Shown here: piece after piece, positions 26,736-34,388 of the stretch
Layout of the letters: each line of letters opens with the position of its first letter
Numbering within the stretch: position 1 is the stretch's first letter
Source: Bacteroidales bacterium
Lineage (GTDB): Bacteria; Bacteroidota; Bacteroidia; Bacteroidales; JAFGXI01
Reading direction: 5' to 3'
DNA: 38,924 bases
Assembly: GCA_027064025.1 (NCBI GenBank)
Contig: JAMOQL010000205.1
Location: 1-38,924, forward strand
Notes under the pieces: model-generated
Database searches by the model: none
Told to the model about the DNA's origin: nothing
What the model saw: only the letters and a program-made list of their open reading frames with translations
Made by a program: the position numbers and the translations under genes

Positions 26736-27731
26736 TTAATATAAATATCTTGTTATCTGACCTGCATCAACCATAATAAATCTAAAAACCAAACCACCTA
26801 ACAGTATTAAAAAAGCTGGTATGGCAATAGGAATTTTAAAATGGAAGAGTTCCATAATTTCTAAAATAGCAGGTAAAATTAGTCCTGCACCAACAAACAA
26901 GCCCCAGAATACAGCAGTAAACTCACCACCTAAAAATAGTTGTGCAGCTTCTTGCTGAACAGCAGTACTCGCTAGAAAACCCATAAACATGTGAACGATA
27001 AAGAATAACTCAACGCCTACTAATATTAGGTCGATTTTACTAAATGCTAACTTTTCGTGATGTTCTTTAGCCATCCACATTATAGCAGCTGCTCCTGTGG
27101 AAATACCCGAAACTAAGAATAAAGGACCTAATAAAGAGGTATTCCAAAGTGGTCTTGCATTAAATGCTGATAATAGAATGCCTGTGTAGACACCTAATAT
27201 TATTGCCAATACCAAATTGATAATTGCAATTGGTTTTCTTAATTTAATTGACCAATCGTAAATCCAATTAATGAACCAGTAACGATTTATCATTTTAATA
27301 ATCCAAGAAATCAATTTAAAAGGCATCTTACAAAGTCTATTATCGAAATACGCTTGTAAATCTTTAATATAGCTTAATGGCCATAACATTGATAAAGGCA
27401 TAATAGCACCTAAAGTCCACGCTCCCCACGACATTGGAGATTCTATTCGAATAGTTGTGTAAAGCTGCCAAAAATAAGCAGGATGACGTAAATCTATTAA
27501 TAAGGCTATTAAGCCAATAATAATAACTATAGGGGCTAAAAATGGGGCAACTTTTACAGCAATAGGATATTTTTCCTCATCACCTTTAAGGTAAAAATAT
27601 GAGGCAAAAAAGATAAGTCCAGCGGCTAATCCTCCAACAAATAAGTAAAGTGGGATTTGCCAGTGCCAAATATGAAGTACGGGATCGATAAAAGGTATAT
27701 TTCTTCCGCTTGCAAATAATTCTTCTTTCAT
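26736..27731 (-). CDS. nrfD: NrfD/PsrC-family quinone-linked membrane subunit
   Basis: Integral membrane subunit of 331 residues with eight or so helices (for example LYLFVGGLAAGLIFFASYFY, IAIINLVLAIILGVYTGILLSA, LLGPLFLVSGISTGAAAI). PsrC/NrfD proteins hold no heme; they bind quinone and pass electrons between the menaquinone pool and the iron-sulfur subunit. The Asn/Arg/His-containing loops and the GGLAAG and SGISTGAA motifs match the family. It is third in the operon after the molybdoenzyme and ferredoxin subunits, completing a PsrABC-type complex facing the periplasm. Confidence 0.9.
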   Translation of the reverse strand: MKEELFASGRNIPFIDPVLHIWHWQIPLYLFVGGLAAGLIFFASYFYLKGDEEKYPIAVKVAPFLAPIVIIIGLIALLIDLRHPAYFWQLYTTIRIESPMSWGAWTLGAIMPLSMLWPLSYIKDLQAYFDNRLCKMPFKLISWIIKMINRYWFINWIYDWSIKLRKPIAIINLVLAIILGVYTGILLSAFNARPLWNTSLLGPLFLVSGISTGAAAIMWMAKEHHEKLAFSKIDLILVGVELFFIVHMFMGFLASTAVQQEAAQLFLGGEFTAVFWGLFVGAGLILPAILEIMELFHFKIPIAIPAFLILLGGLVFRFIMVDAGQITRYLY

Positions 27732-27755
27732 TTTGTTATATTTTATATTTAAGAA

Positions 27756-28289
27756 TTATATTAAAAAATAAAGTTGAGGTTTAGTTCCTGCTTCTGGAGC
27801 ATTTACTTTCCACTTTCGATTCTTTAATACTTTTGAAACTGGAGAATTTTCATCTTCCAAATCACCAAAATATAGACACTTTGTTGGGCAAACTGATACA
27901 CATGCTGTATCTTGTCCTTTTGCAACACGATGATCGCAGAAGGTACATTTGTCGACATATCCATCAGGATGGAAATAACGAGCATCGTAAGGGCAAGCTT
28001 GTATACATGCTCCACAACCAATACACTCGGCATGTGTAACTTTTACGATACCTCCTTCTATTACATGACTGGCTCCTGTTGGGCAAGTTCTAACGCAAGG
28101 TGTATTATCACAATGGTTACATCTTTCTGAGCGAATCTCTAATTCTAAGTTTGGATAAACGCCATCCACATTTTCTACAATCCAGTCACGGCAGAAACCA
28201 TGAGGGACATTATTTTCTGTTTGACAAGCCACTACACAGTCGCTACATCCGACACACTTTTTGGTGTCCATTGCCATAGCATATCTCAT
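27756..28289 (-). CDS. Four-cluster [4Fe-4S] ferredoxin subunit (PsrB/PhsB type)
   Basis: Electron-transfer subunit of 177 residues between catalytic and membrane subunits. Four cysteine groups are visible: CVGCSDCVVAC (12-22), CNHCDNTPCVRTC, CIGCGACIQAC and CTFCDHRVAKGQDTACVSVC, the classic arrangement binding four [4Fe-4S] clusters. No signal peptide, as expected if it is exported with the Tat-bearing catalytic subunit. Its start overlaps the upstream stop by four bases (ATGA), implying translational coupling and 1:1 assembly. Confidence 0.94.
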   Translation of the reverse strand: MRYAMAMDTKKCVGCSDCVVACQTENNVPHGFCRDWIVENVDGVYPNLELEIRSERCNHCDNTPCVRTCPTGASHVIEGGIVKVTHAECIGCGACIQACPYDARYFHPDGYVDKCTFCDHRVAKGQDTACVSVCPTKCLYFGDLEDENSPVSKVLKNRKWKVNAPEAGTKPQLYFLI

Positions 28290-30529
28290 GATCTAGCCTC
28301 CTCTTTATGTGGATTATCCATTAAAATTTCTACAAAATTTTCTCTCATACCCGTTCCTCCCATAATAGGGTCGATTTTAACATTGGTAATTAAATCCGAA
28401 TCGCTAGCTCCTTTTCCGTACGAACGTTTAAGTTTAGTATTATCTTTACCAAATCCGTGAACCATATATACAGAATCATATCGGATTCTTTCTGTTATTC
28501 TTACTTTAATAGGAAATTTAGAAATTACACCATCTTGATTCTTTAACCACACCTCTTGGTCAGGCTCAAGATAAAGAAGCTTGGCTACTTTAGGATTAAC
28601 CCAAAGTTTATTTTCATCCATTAAATCTGTAAGATTAGGATTATTAGCTGTTCTGCCAAAAGTATGCATTGGCGCACGACCATAAATTAATCTATAAAAA
28701 CCTTCTTCTGGTTGCTTATGCTCGGTATATTTTGGCATTGGGTCGTAACCTTTCGCCTCTAAATCTAAAGAGTAAAGCTCAATCTTCCCTGTATCTGTGT
28801 TAAAGTAGTATTCTTCTCCTTCTGCTAAATACATGTCTTTATCTTTTTCGAAAGTTTTGACACCTATTTTTTGCATCTCTTTAAGAGAAGTTCCCATTTG
28901 TTTAAATTTCCAGTCGAGCTGTTCCTCAACATTTTTCCATTTAAAATAATCTTCTAAGCCTAAACGTAAAGCCAATTCTCTAGCCATCCACCAACCTGGC
29001 TTCGACTCCCATCTTGGCTCGGCAGCAGGCATTCTTAATGCAATATTTGGAAAACGATTCTGACTCGATCGGATATCATCGTAACGTTCTAAGTAAGTAC
29101 ATTCTGGGAGAACTATATCGGCATAACCTGTAATTTCCATCGGCATAGTATCTACCACCACCATCAATTCCAGATTTTGTATTGCTTCGAGTGTAATTTT
29201 TTGATCAGGAACAGTAGAAATTAAATTAGTTCCAACAACTAACCAACCTTTTATTTTATGCTCACTCTTATCATTTGGCAACGATGCTTTAATCAAATCG
29301 TTTGAGATTCCTGTTCCTGCACTTTTATATGTCGGTCTAGTAATATCTTTCCAAGTCCAATGTGGATGTGGATAAGCTGGAGATGGATAATGAGGCACTT
29401 TTTTCTTCTCTGCAAAATACCAACCACCTTTCTTTCCATAAGAACCTAAGAGTGCATTTAATATAGCAATAGCACGAGTTCTCTGAGTATCGTCTCCGTA
29501 CCAAGTTGTATGACGACCTGGATGAACTATAACCGCTGGAGAAGCTTTTGCCATTTCGTAAGCTGAATTACGAATTTGCTCTGGCTTAATATCGGTTTTG
29601 GTATAAGCCCACTCTGGAGTGAAGTTCTTTACGTGAACTTTTAATTCGTCAAACCCGAAAGTATATTGTTTTACATATTTTTCATCAAATAAACCTTCGT
29701 ATATAAGGACATGAATCCACGATAATAACAAGGCCATATCTGTTGCCGGTTTAATCGGCAACCAGAATTTTGATTTTGAAGCTATGGTTGAAAATCGAGG
29801 ATCGACAGTAATAATTGATGCCCCTCTATCAATAGCATCGGAAACTTCTTGAACATAGCCATTATGCATATTCTCGCCAACATGGTTTCCTATTAATACT
29901 AAACATTTTGTGTTTTTTACATCGGTAGGTTCAGGAGAACTCACTCCCGCACCGTATGTTGCTACAAAACCAGCCTCACGAGGACCTAAGCATTGTGCAT
30001 AAGATGGTTTAGCAATATTCTTACTACCATACGCTTTCATTAAATGCTTAAAATAAGAACCACTACTAGCATGATACAACAAAGCCATACTTTCTGGACC
30101 ATGCGCTTTAGCAATACCCTTCATTTTATCGGCAATATAATCTAAAGCCTCATCCCATGAAATAGGTTTAAAAGTGCTCTTTCCGTTTTCCACAACTCTT
30201 TTTAAAGGTTGCTTTAAGCGATCGTTATCATAATACATTCCTACTCCACCTGTTCCTCTTGGACAGAATCGCCCATTGGAATGTGGATCTTTGTCGTTTC
30301 CAATAATTTTCTGAATCTTACCATCTTCATTCAAATAGGTAAATCCAGCACATTTCCAGAAACAAACTTCACAAAAAGTAGGAAAACGTTTCGCTTTAGA
30401 TTCATCGATAGGTTTATGCTCTTTTGGAAGAAAGCCAGGCACCCAATTCATAATTGGATTAGCCATTGCTAGACCTCCAGCACCCAATGCCGAAATCTTA
30501 ATAAAGTCTCTACGAGAAGTTTTCTTCAT
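28286..30529 (-). CDS. Molybdopterin oxidoreductase, PsrA/PhsA type (polysulfide/thiosulfate reductase catalytic subunit)
   Basis: Periplasmic catalytic subunit of 747 residues in the DMSO-reductase superfamily. The Tat signal is MKKTSRRDFIKISALGAGGLA (Arg6-Arg7). The proximal [4Fe-4S] site is C53-x2-C56-x3-C60-x28-C89. Cys180 in SYAQCLGPREAG is the expected Mo ligand, which excludes Ser- or Asp-ligated relatives. The C-terminal half has the molybdopterin-dinucleotide-binding region (FYRLIYGRAPMHTFGRTANNPNL...). Operon partners (ferredoxin, NrfD, YeeE, rhodaneses) point to polysulfide, thiosulfate or tetrathionate as substrate; arsenate-type and formate-type relatives are less likely, but the exact substrate cannot be read. 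An FNR box lies 16 bases upstream of the start. Confidence 0.9.
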   Translation of the reverse strand: MKKTSRRDFIKISALGAGGLAMANPIMNWVPGFLPKEHKPIDESKAKRFPTFCEVCFWKCAGFTYLNEDGKIQKIIGNDKDPHSNGRFCPRGTGGVGMYYDNDRLKQPLKRVVENGKSTFKPISWDEALDYIADKMKGIAKAHGPESMALLYHASSGSYFKHLMKAYGSKNIAKPSYAQCLGPREAGFVATYGAGVSSPEPTDVKNTKCLVLIGNHVGENMHNGYVQEVSDAIDRGASIITVDPRFSTIASKSKFWLPIKPATDMALLLSWIHVLIYEGLFDEKYVKQYTFGFDELKVHVKNFTPEWAYTKTDIKPEQIRNSAYEMAKASPAVIVHPGRHTTWYGDDTQRTRAIAILNALLGSYGKKGGWYFAEKKKVPHYPSPAYPHPHWTWKDITRPTYKSAGTGISNDLIKASLPNDKSEHKIKGWLVVGTNLISTVPDQKITLEAIQNLELMVVVDTMPMEITGYADIVLPECTYLERYDDIRSSQNRFPNIALRMPAAEPRWESKPGWWMARELALRLGLEDYFKWKNVEEQLDWKFKQMGTSLKEMQKIGVKTFEKDKDMYLAEGEEYYFNTDTGKIELYSLDLEAKGYDPMPKYTEHKQPEEGFYRLIYGRAPMHTFGRTANNPNLTDLMDENKLWVNPKVAKLLYLEPDQEVWLKNQDGVISKFPIKVRITERIRYDSVYMVHGFGKDNTKLKRSYGKGASDSDLITNVKIDPIMGGTGMRENFVEILMDNPHKEEARS

Positions 30530-30545
30530 ATCTTAAATGTCTTTT

Positions 30546-30559
30546 TTGATATATATCAA
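30546..30559. promoter_or_regulatory. Perfect FNR box upstream of the molybdoenzyme gene
   Basis: TTGATATATATCAA is an exact, fully palindromic match to the FNR site TTGAT-N4-ATCAA. It lies between the molybdoenzyme gene and the FNR-type regulator gene. Its closeness to the start codon (16 bases) is odd for an activator site. Confidence 0.75.
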
Positions 30560-30567
30560 CAAAATTA
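30560..30567 (-). promoter_or_regulatory. Candidate -7 box of the sulfur operon
   Basis: Minus-strand TAATTTTG matches TAnnTTTG and abuts the FNR box. If used, transcription would start inside the FNR box. The same octamer precedes the fnr gene at 31418-31425. No -33 TTTG is present. Confidence 0.4.
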
Positions 30568-30719
30568 GTAATAATTCTAGATGTTTAGCTATCTAACTCT
30601 GTACAAATCCTTATTTTTAACACTTCTAAATAAACATAAAACAATGAGTTTATGACACTTACAATTTTCCCCTGCTCAGAAACATTTATTTACAACTTGC
30701 ACTTTAGTTTATGATAATC

Positions 30720-31391
30720 TTACAAACTAATTTCCTTAAGTTTTTCGTAATTAGTAATTTTTATTTTCTTCCCTGCTAATTCTATATAGCCCTTATTATT
30801 AAACTCTTTCAAAATTCTCACCACATTTTCGGTAGCCATATTTGTTAACTCAGCTAATTCGTGCCTAGATAAGGTTAAAGTAAAACTCAAGTCTTTAAAA
30901 ACCTCATCACTAAGTGATAGCAAGAGTTCTGCTAAACGAGATTGTATATTCTTCTGCGATAAACAATAAACTTTAGATAACAGCTTATCTATTTTACGAT
31001 TTAGCTCCTTAACTACAATGGATGAAAAGCCTACATTATTATTCATTATCCCCTTAATGGTCTCTATATCAATCTCACAAACTTCTACATCTTCAATTGC
31101 TGTAACTGAAAAATTATAGTGATCAGAATAATTTAAAGAAGTAATGCCTAACATACTGCTTTTACCAGAAATCTCTAGAATTAGAGATTTATTCTTATTC
31201 TCTACAAAAACCTTAACCAATCCACTTTTAATAAAATAAATATGCTTCGCTGATGAATTTTGCTTAATTAGAGTTTCTCCTTTTCTATATACTATTTCTG
31301 ACTTATTTTCTGTTACACGATCCAATTCATTGATAGATAACTCGTTAAAGCAATTAGACCTATTTTCGCATATCGAACACTTTGTCCTCAT
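30720..31391 (-). CDS. Crp/Fnr-family regulator with FNR-type iron-sulfur cysteines
   Basis: Regulator of 223 residues. N-terminal Cys5, Cys8 and Cys14 have the C-x2-C-x5-C spacing of E. coli FNR (Cys20, 23, 29), and Cys105 in VCEIDIETI aligns with FNR Cys122 (VCEIPFETL), so an oxygen-labile [4Fe-4S] cluster is expected. A cyclic-nucleotide-binding-like beta-roll (about 20-115), dimer helix (about 120-150) and winged helix follow; the recognition helix NMATENVVRILKEF keeps the Glu and Arg that read TTGA half-sites. FNR boxes flank the gene on both sides. Likely anaerobic control of the sulfur operon, the octaheme operon and itself. No gene symbol given because several FNR paralogues usually exist. 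Confidence 0.88.
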   Translation of the reverse strand: MRTKCSICENRSNCFNELSINELDRVTENKSEIVYRKGETLIKQNSSAKHIYFIKSGLVKVFVENKNKSLILEISGKSSMLGITSLNYSDHYNFSVTAIEDVEVCEIDIETIKGIMNNNVGFSSIVVKELNRKIDKLLSKVYCLSQKNIQSRLAELLLSLSDEVFKDLSFTLTLSRHELAELTNMATENVVRILKEFNNKGYIELAGKKIKITNYEKLKEISL

Positions 31392-31417
31392 AAAACATCT
31401 TTATTTAAAATAACATT

Positions 31418-31425
31418 CAAAATTA
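31418..31425 (-). promoter_or_regulatory. Candidate -7 box of the FNR-type regulator gene
   Basis: Minus-strand TAATTTTG, exact TAnnTTTG match, 26 bases before the ATG. The FNR box at 31435-31448 would cover its -33 region, which suggests autorepression. Confidence 0.4.
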
Positions 31426-31434
31426 CATTTTAAA

Positions 31435-31448
31435 TTGATATACATCAT
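31435..31448. promoter_or_regulatory. Near-perfect FNR box in the divergent regulator/octaheme promoter region
   Basis: TTGATATACATCAT matches TTGAT-N4-ATCAA at nine of ten fixed positions. It is centred about 102 bases upstream of the octaheme gene start and 50 bases upstream of the regulator start. An activator bound here would suit a transcription start near 31483 for the octaheme operon, where a degenerate -7 sequence (TAATGTTTA, 31468-31476) is found. Confidence 0.65.
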
Positions 31449-31543
31449 TTATTTTATGATTTATATCTAATGTTTAAAAGCATTTACTATTTGAGCTAAC
31501 CATTATACTTTTATAAAAATTAAACAGAAAAAAAAATAAAAAC

Positions 31544-33115
31544 ATGAAATCATTTATCAAATTAATACCAAGCCTGATTATCCCCTTGCTTTTGGTATTC
31601 ACTTTTGTTTTAACATACAAAGGTTTGGAGAAAAAAGATGTCATAATTACAAAAATGGAGAAAGCTACTAACAACGTAGATCACTCTAAATTTGAGATTT
31701 TACAAAAAAAATTCGAAACAGCAGAAGACATGACGGCCGCTTGTTTGAGCTGCCACAATAAACGAGGAAGTGAGTTTATGGAAACTGCACACTGGAAATG
31801 GAGCAGCCCCGACACTCTAGCAGATGGAAGTGTTAAACATTTAGGGAAAAAGAATGTCCTTAATAATTTCTGTGTAGGAACAAATAGTAACGAACTCCTT
31901 TGCTCAACTTGTCACGCAGGTTATGGTTGGGAAGATAAAAATTTTGACCATACAGACCAAAACAGTATCGACTGTATTGTTTGTCATGATAATACAGGAG
32001 ATTATAAAAAAGGAAAAGGTACAGGAGGCTATCCTTCTTCTACAGTAGACTTAAACGAAGTTGCCAAGAATGTAGGTCCAACCAAAAATGAGAACTGTTT
32101 AAAATGCCACGGAAAAGGTGGAGGAGGAAACAATGTTAAACATGGTGATTTAGAAATGGCTCAAGCCGACCCCGAAGTTTGTACAAAAGAAGTTGATATA
32201 CACATGGCTAAAGATGGTGCAGATTTGCAATGTTCACAATGTCACATATCGCAGCATCATCAAATAAAAGGAGCAGGCCCAATGACCAACGCCAATACAC
32301 TTAGTCATTCTGACAGTCGAGCTACTTGTATAGAATGCCATACAGACAAACCACATATTAAACCAATTCTTAACGACCACTATAATAAGGTCGCTTGTCA
32401 GACTTGCCATATTCCTACCTATGCAAAAGTTAATCCAACAAAAACATTTTGGGACTGGTCTACTGCTGGAAAAATGAAAGATGGAAAGCCATACGAAGAG
32501 TGGAACGATGACAAAACAGTTGAATATAACACCAAACACGGAACTGCTCATTTTGGTAAAAATCTTAAACCTGAATACAGATGGTGGAATGGTATTACGG
32601 ACAAAACAACCTTAGATACTAAAATAAATCCTACTGACACAATAGACTTAAATCCTCTACATGGAGAATATGCTGATTTAAACAGCAAAATTTATCCAAT
32701 GAAAATTATGAGAGGGAAACAGCCTTACGATACTAAAAATAATACATTTGTACAATTCAACACATGGGGACCTAAAGGATCTGGAGCATATTGGAAAGAT
32801 TTTGATTGGCAAAAATCCATCAGAAACGGAATGGATTATGTAGGCAAGCCATACAGTGGAAAATTGGGTTTTATTTCAACTCGATCGTACTGGCCATTAA
32901 ACCACATGGTTTCCGAAAAAGAACAAGCTCTTACCTGTGTAGAATGTCATAGTCATGATGGAGTATTAGCAGGATTAAACGATTTCTATCTTCCTGGTAG
33001 AGATGTTAACAATTGGCTAGATTGGGCAGGAAAATTATTCATATTATTTTCTGTATTAGGTGTTACAATACATTCATTATTAAGATTTAATGCTAAAAAG
33101 AAAAATTATTCGTAA
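31544..33115 (+). CDS. Membrane-anchored octaheme c-type cytochrome, tetrathionate reductase (OTR) family
   Basis: Exported multiheme enzyme of 523 residues. Eight CXXCH motifs: CLSCH 67, CSTCH 120, CIVCH 144, CLKCH 185, CSQCH 230, CIECH 262, CQTCH 285 and CVECH 465. The heme spacing, FC-V-G-x6-LLC before heme 2 and the long heme-poor insert before heme 8 match the OTR family, whose Shewanella member reduces tetrathionate, nitrite and hydroxylamine in vitro. Hydrophobic helices at about 5-25 and 494-513 flank the heme domain, so it should be tethered to the inner membrane facing the periplasm. It is followed after 56 bases by a cytochrome b gene, its probable electron donor. Physiological substrate is inferred only. 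Confidence 0.92.
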   Translation: MKSFIKLIPSLIIPLLLVFTFVLTYKGLEKKDVIITKMEKATNNVDHSKFEILQKKFETAEDMTAACLSCHNKRGSEFMETAHWKWSSPDTLADGSVKHLGKKNVLNNFCVGTNSNELLCSTCHAGYGWEDKNFDHTDQNSIDCIVCHDNTGDYKKGKGTGGYPSSTVDLNEVAKNVGPTKNENCLKCHGKGGGGNNVKHGDLEMAQADPEVCTKEVDIHMAKDGADLQCSQCHISQHHQIKGAGPMTNANTLSHSDSRATCIECHTDKPHIKPILNDHYNKVACQTCHIPTYAKVNPTKTFWDWSTAGKMKDGKPYEEWNDDKTVEYNTKHGTAHFGKNLKPEYRWWNGITDKTTLDTKINPTDTIDLNPLHGEYADLNSKIYPMKIMRGKQPYDTKNNTFVQFNTWGPKGSGAYWKDFDWQKSIRNGMDYVGKPYSGKLGFISTRSYWPLNHMVSEKEQALTCVECHSHDGVLAGLNDFYLPGRDVNNWLDWAGKLFILFSVLGVTIHSLLRFNAKKKNYS

Positions 33116-33171
33116 GCTAAACTTGTTAAGTTTTATCACATATAATAAACCATTTTATTAAAACAAAAAAG

Positions 33172-34260
33172 ATGAAGAAAGTATATATATATAACAAATA
33201 CAACAGATTTTGGCATTGGGCACAAGCCTTGTTAATAATTTTCCTAGCAGCAACAGGACTAGAAGTTCATGGAGCTTACACGCTTTTTGGATACGAAGAT
33301 GCGGTTATTTATCATAACAATGCAGCATGGTCATTAATAGTACTTATCATATTTACTGTCTTTTGGGATTTTTCGATTGGAGAATGGAAACAATATATTC
33401 CTACCTTATCATTTATGAAAGAACAAATTAATTACTATATTATAGGTATCTTCAAAAATGCGCCTCACCCTGTACACAAAACTAAATACACTAAATTTAA
33501 TCCTTTACAAAGGATGACTTATTTAGGACTTAAAATGCTAATCATTCCTGTGATGATTGGCTCTGGACTTTTATACTTCTATTTCTTTAGCAATTTGAAT
33601 AACGGAACAAATATTTCCTTAGATTGGATTGCACAATTACATACATTTGGAGCATTTATTTTAATTGGTTTCGTGTTTATTCACGTTTATTTAACAACAA
33701 CAGGACATACTGTAACATCAAGTATTAAAGCTATGGTTACAGGCTGGGAAGAAATGAGCGACGAAGATGCTAAATATGCAATTGAAGAAGGCTTACAAGT
33801 TAAACTTAACGAAATGGCTCATGACTTATCATCAGGCGATAAAGGAGAATTACTCGACAATGCATTAAAACATGTTGAAGAAAAATTAGGCTACACTCAC
33901 GAATTTAGTTTGAAGAAAGCTGTTGATAAAACAGGAATTGGTTACTTCAGAATTGGAAAAGATGGTAAATACGAAGAGGTTAATGAAGGTTGGTTAAGTT
34001 TGTATAAATGTACTACTGTAGAGGACATTATAGGACAACCCATTGCCTTAAATAGAGAAGATAAAGACAAAGCTGTAGTAGAAGATATTTTTAATAGAGT
34101 AATGCGTGGAGAAACCATTAAAAGTGGGGAAGTAAAACGCATCTGCAAAAATGGCGACACTGGCTATCACAGCTTTACAGCCTCTCCTGTAAAAGATGAT
34201 AATAATAATATTATTGGAATCGAAGGCTTTATTATCGATACAACAAAACAACATTTATAA
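33172..34260 (+). CDS. Cytochrome b (b561/NiFe-hydrogenase type) fused to a C-terminal PAS domain
   Basis: Protein of 362 residues. Residues 1-185 are a four-helix membrane cytochrome b domain with candidate heme ligands His15 (FWHWAQ), His48, His157 (QLHTFGAF) and His171 (FIHVYL); such proteins link the quinone pool to periplasmic cytochromes. An acidic helical linker (about 192-245) leads to a single PAS domain at about 248-358 (TGIGYFRIGKDGKYEEVNEGWL, GYHSFTASPVKDDNN, IIGIEGFIIDTTK). No kinase, cyclase or other output domain follows. It sits downstream of the octaheme cytochrome, so I infer its quinol dehydrogenase partner with a built-in cytoplasmic sensor or docking module. Confidence 0.88.
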   Translation: MKKVYIYNKYNRFWHWAQALLIIFLAATGLEVHGAYTLFGYEDAVIYHNNAAWSLIVLIIFTVFWDFSIGEWKQYIPTLSFMKEQINYYIIGIFKNAPHPVHKTKYTKFNPLQRMTYLGLKMLIIPVMIGSGLLYFYFFSNLNNGTNISLDWIAQLHTFGAFILIGFVFIHVYLTTTGHTVTSSIKAMVTGWEEMSDEDAKYAIEEGLQVKLNEMAHDLSSGDKGELLDNALKHVEEKLGYTHEFSLKKAVDKTGIGYFRIGKDGKYEEVNEGWLSLYKCTTVEDIIGQPIALNREDKDKAVVEDIFNRVMRGETIKSGEVKRICKNGDTGYHSFTASPVKDDNNNIIGIEGFIIDTTKQHL

Positions 34261-34281
34261 TGTTTATATAATCTTTTTATC

Positions 34282-34312
34282 AAAGCTCTACATTAATTTG
34301 TAGGGCTTTTTT
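34282..34312 (+). terminator. Rho-independent terminator of the octaheme-cytochrome b operon
   Basis: Arms AAAGCTCTACA (34282-34292) and TGTAGGGCTTT (34299-34309) form an 11-base-pair stem with one G-U pair and a six-base loop, followed by T to 34312. It begins 21 bases after the stop. Confidence 0.9.
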
Positions 34313-34342
34313 AACATTATAAGTTTATCTTCGTAAGAAATA

Positions 34343-34372
34343 TTTGTTAATACTCACAACCAAATATATTTA
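34343..34372 (+). promoter_or_regulatory. Candidate promoter of the nucleoside kinase gene
   Basis: TTTG (34343-34346), an 18-base spacer and TATATTTA (34365-34372, one mismatch to TAnnTTTG) end 16 bases before the ATG. The spacing equals that of the promoter at 23013-23042. Confidence 0.45.
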
Positions 34373-34388
34373 ATGATAACAATTTACA

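Noticed and set aside
27824-28130. Small frames overlapping the ferredoxin gene on both strands
   Set aside because: They are shadows of the Cys-rich coding sequence, without start context or independent spacing.
28286-30529. Arsenate (ArrA) or formate dehydrogenase identity for the Mo-enzyme
   Set aside because: Operon partners are sulfur-related and no selenocysteine or ars genes are present; the assignment remains family-level only.
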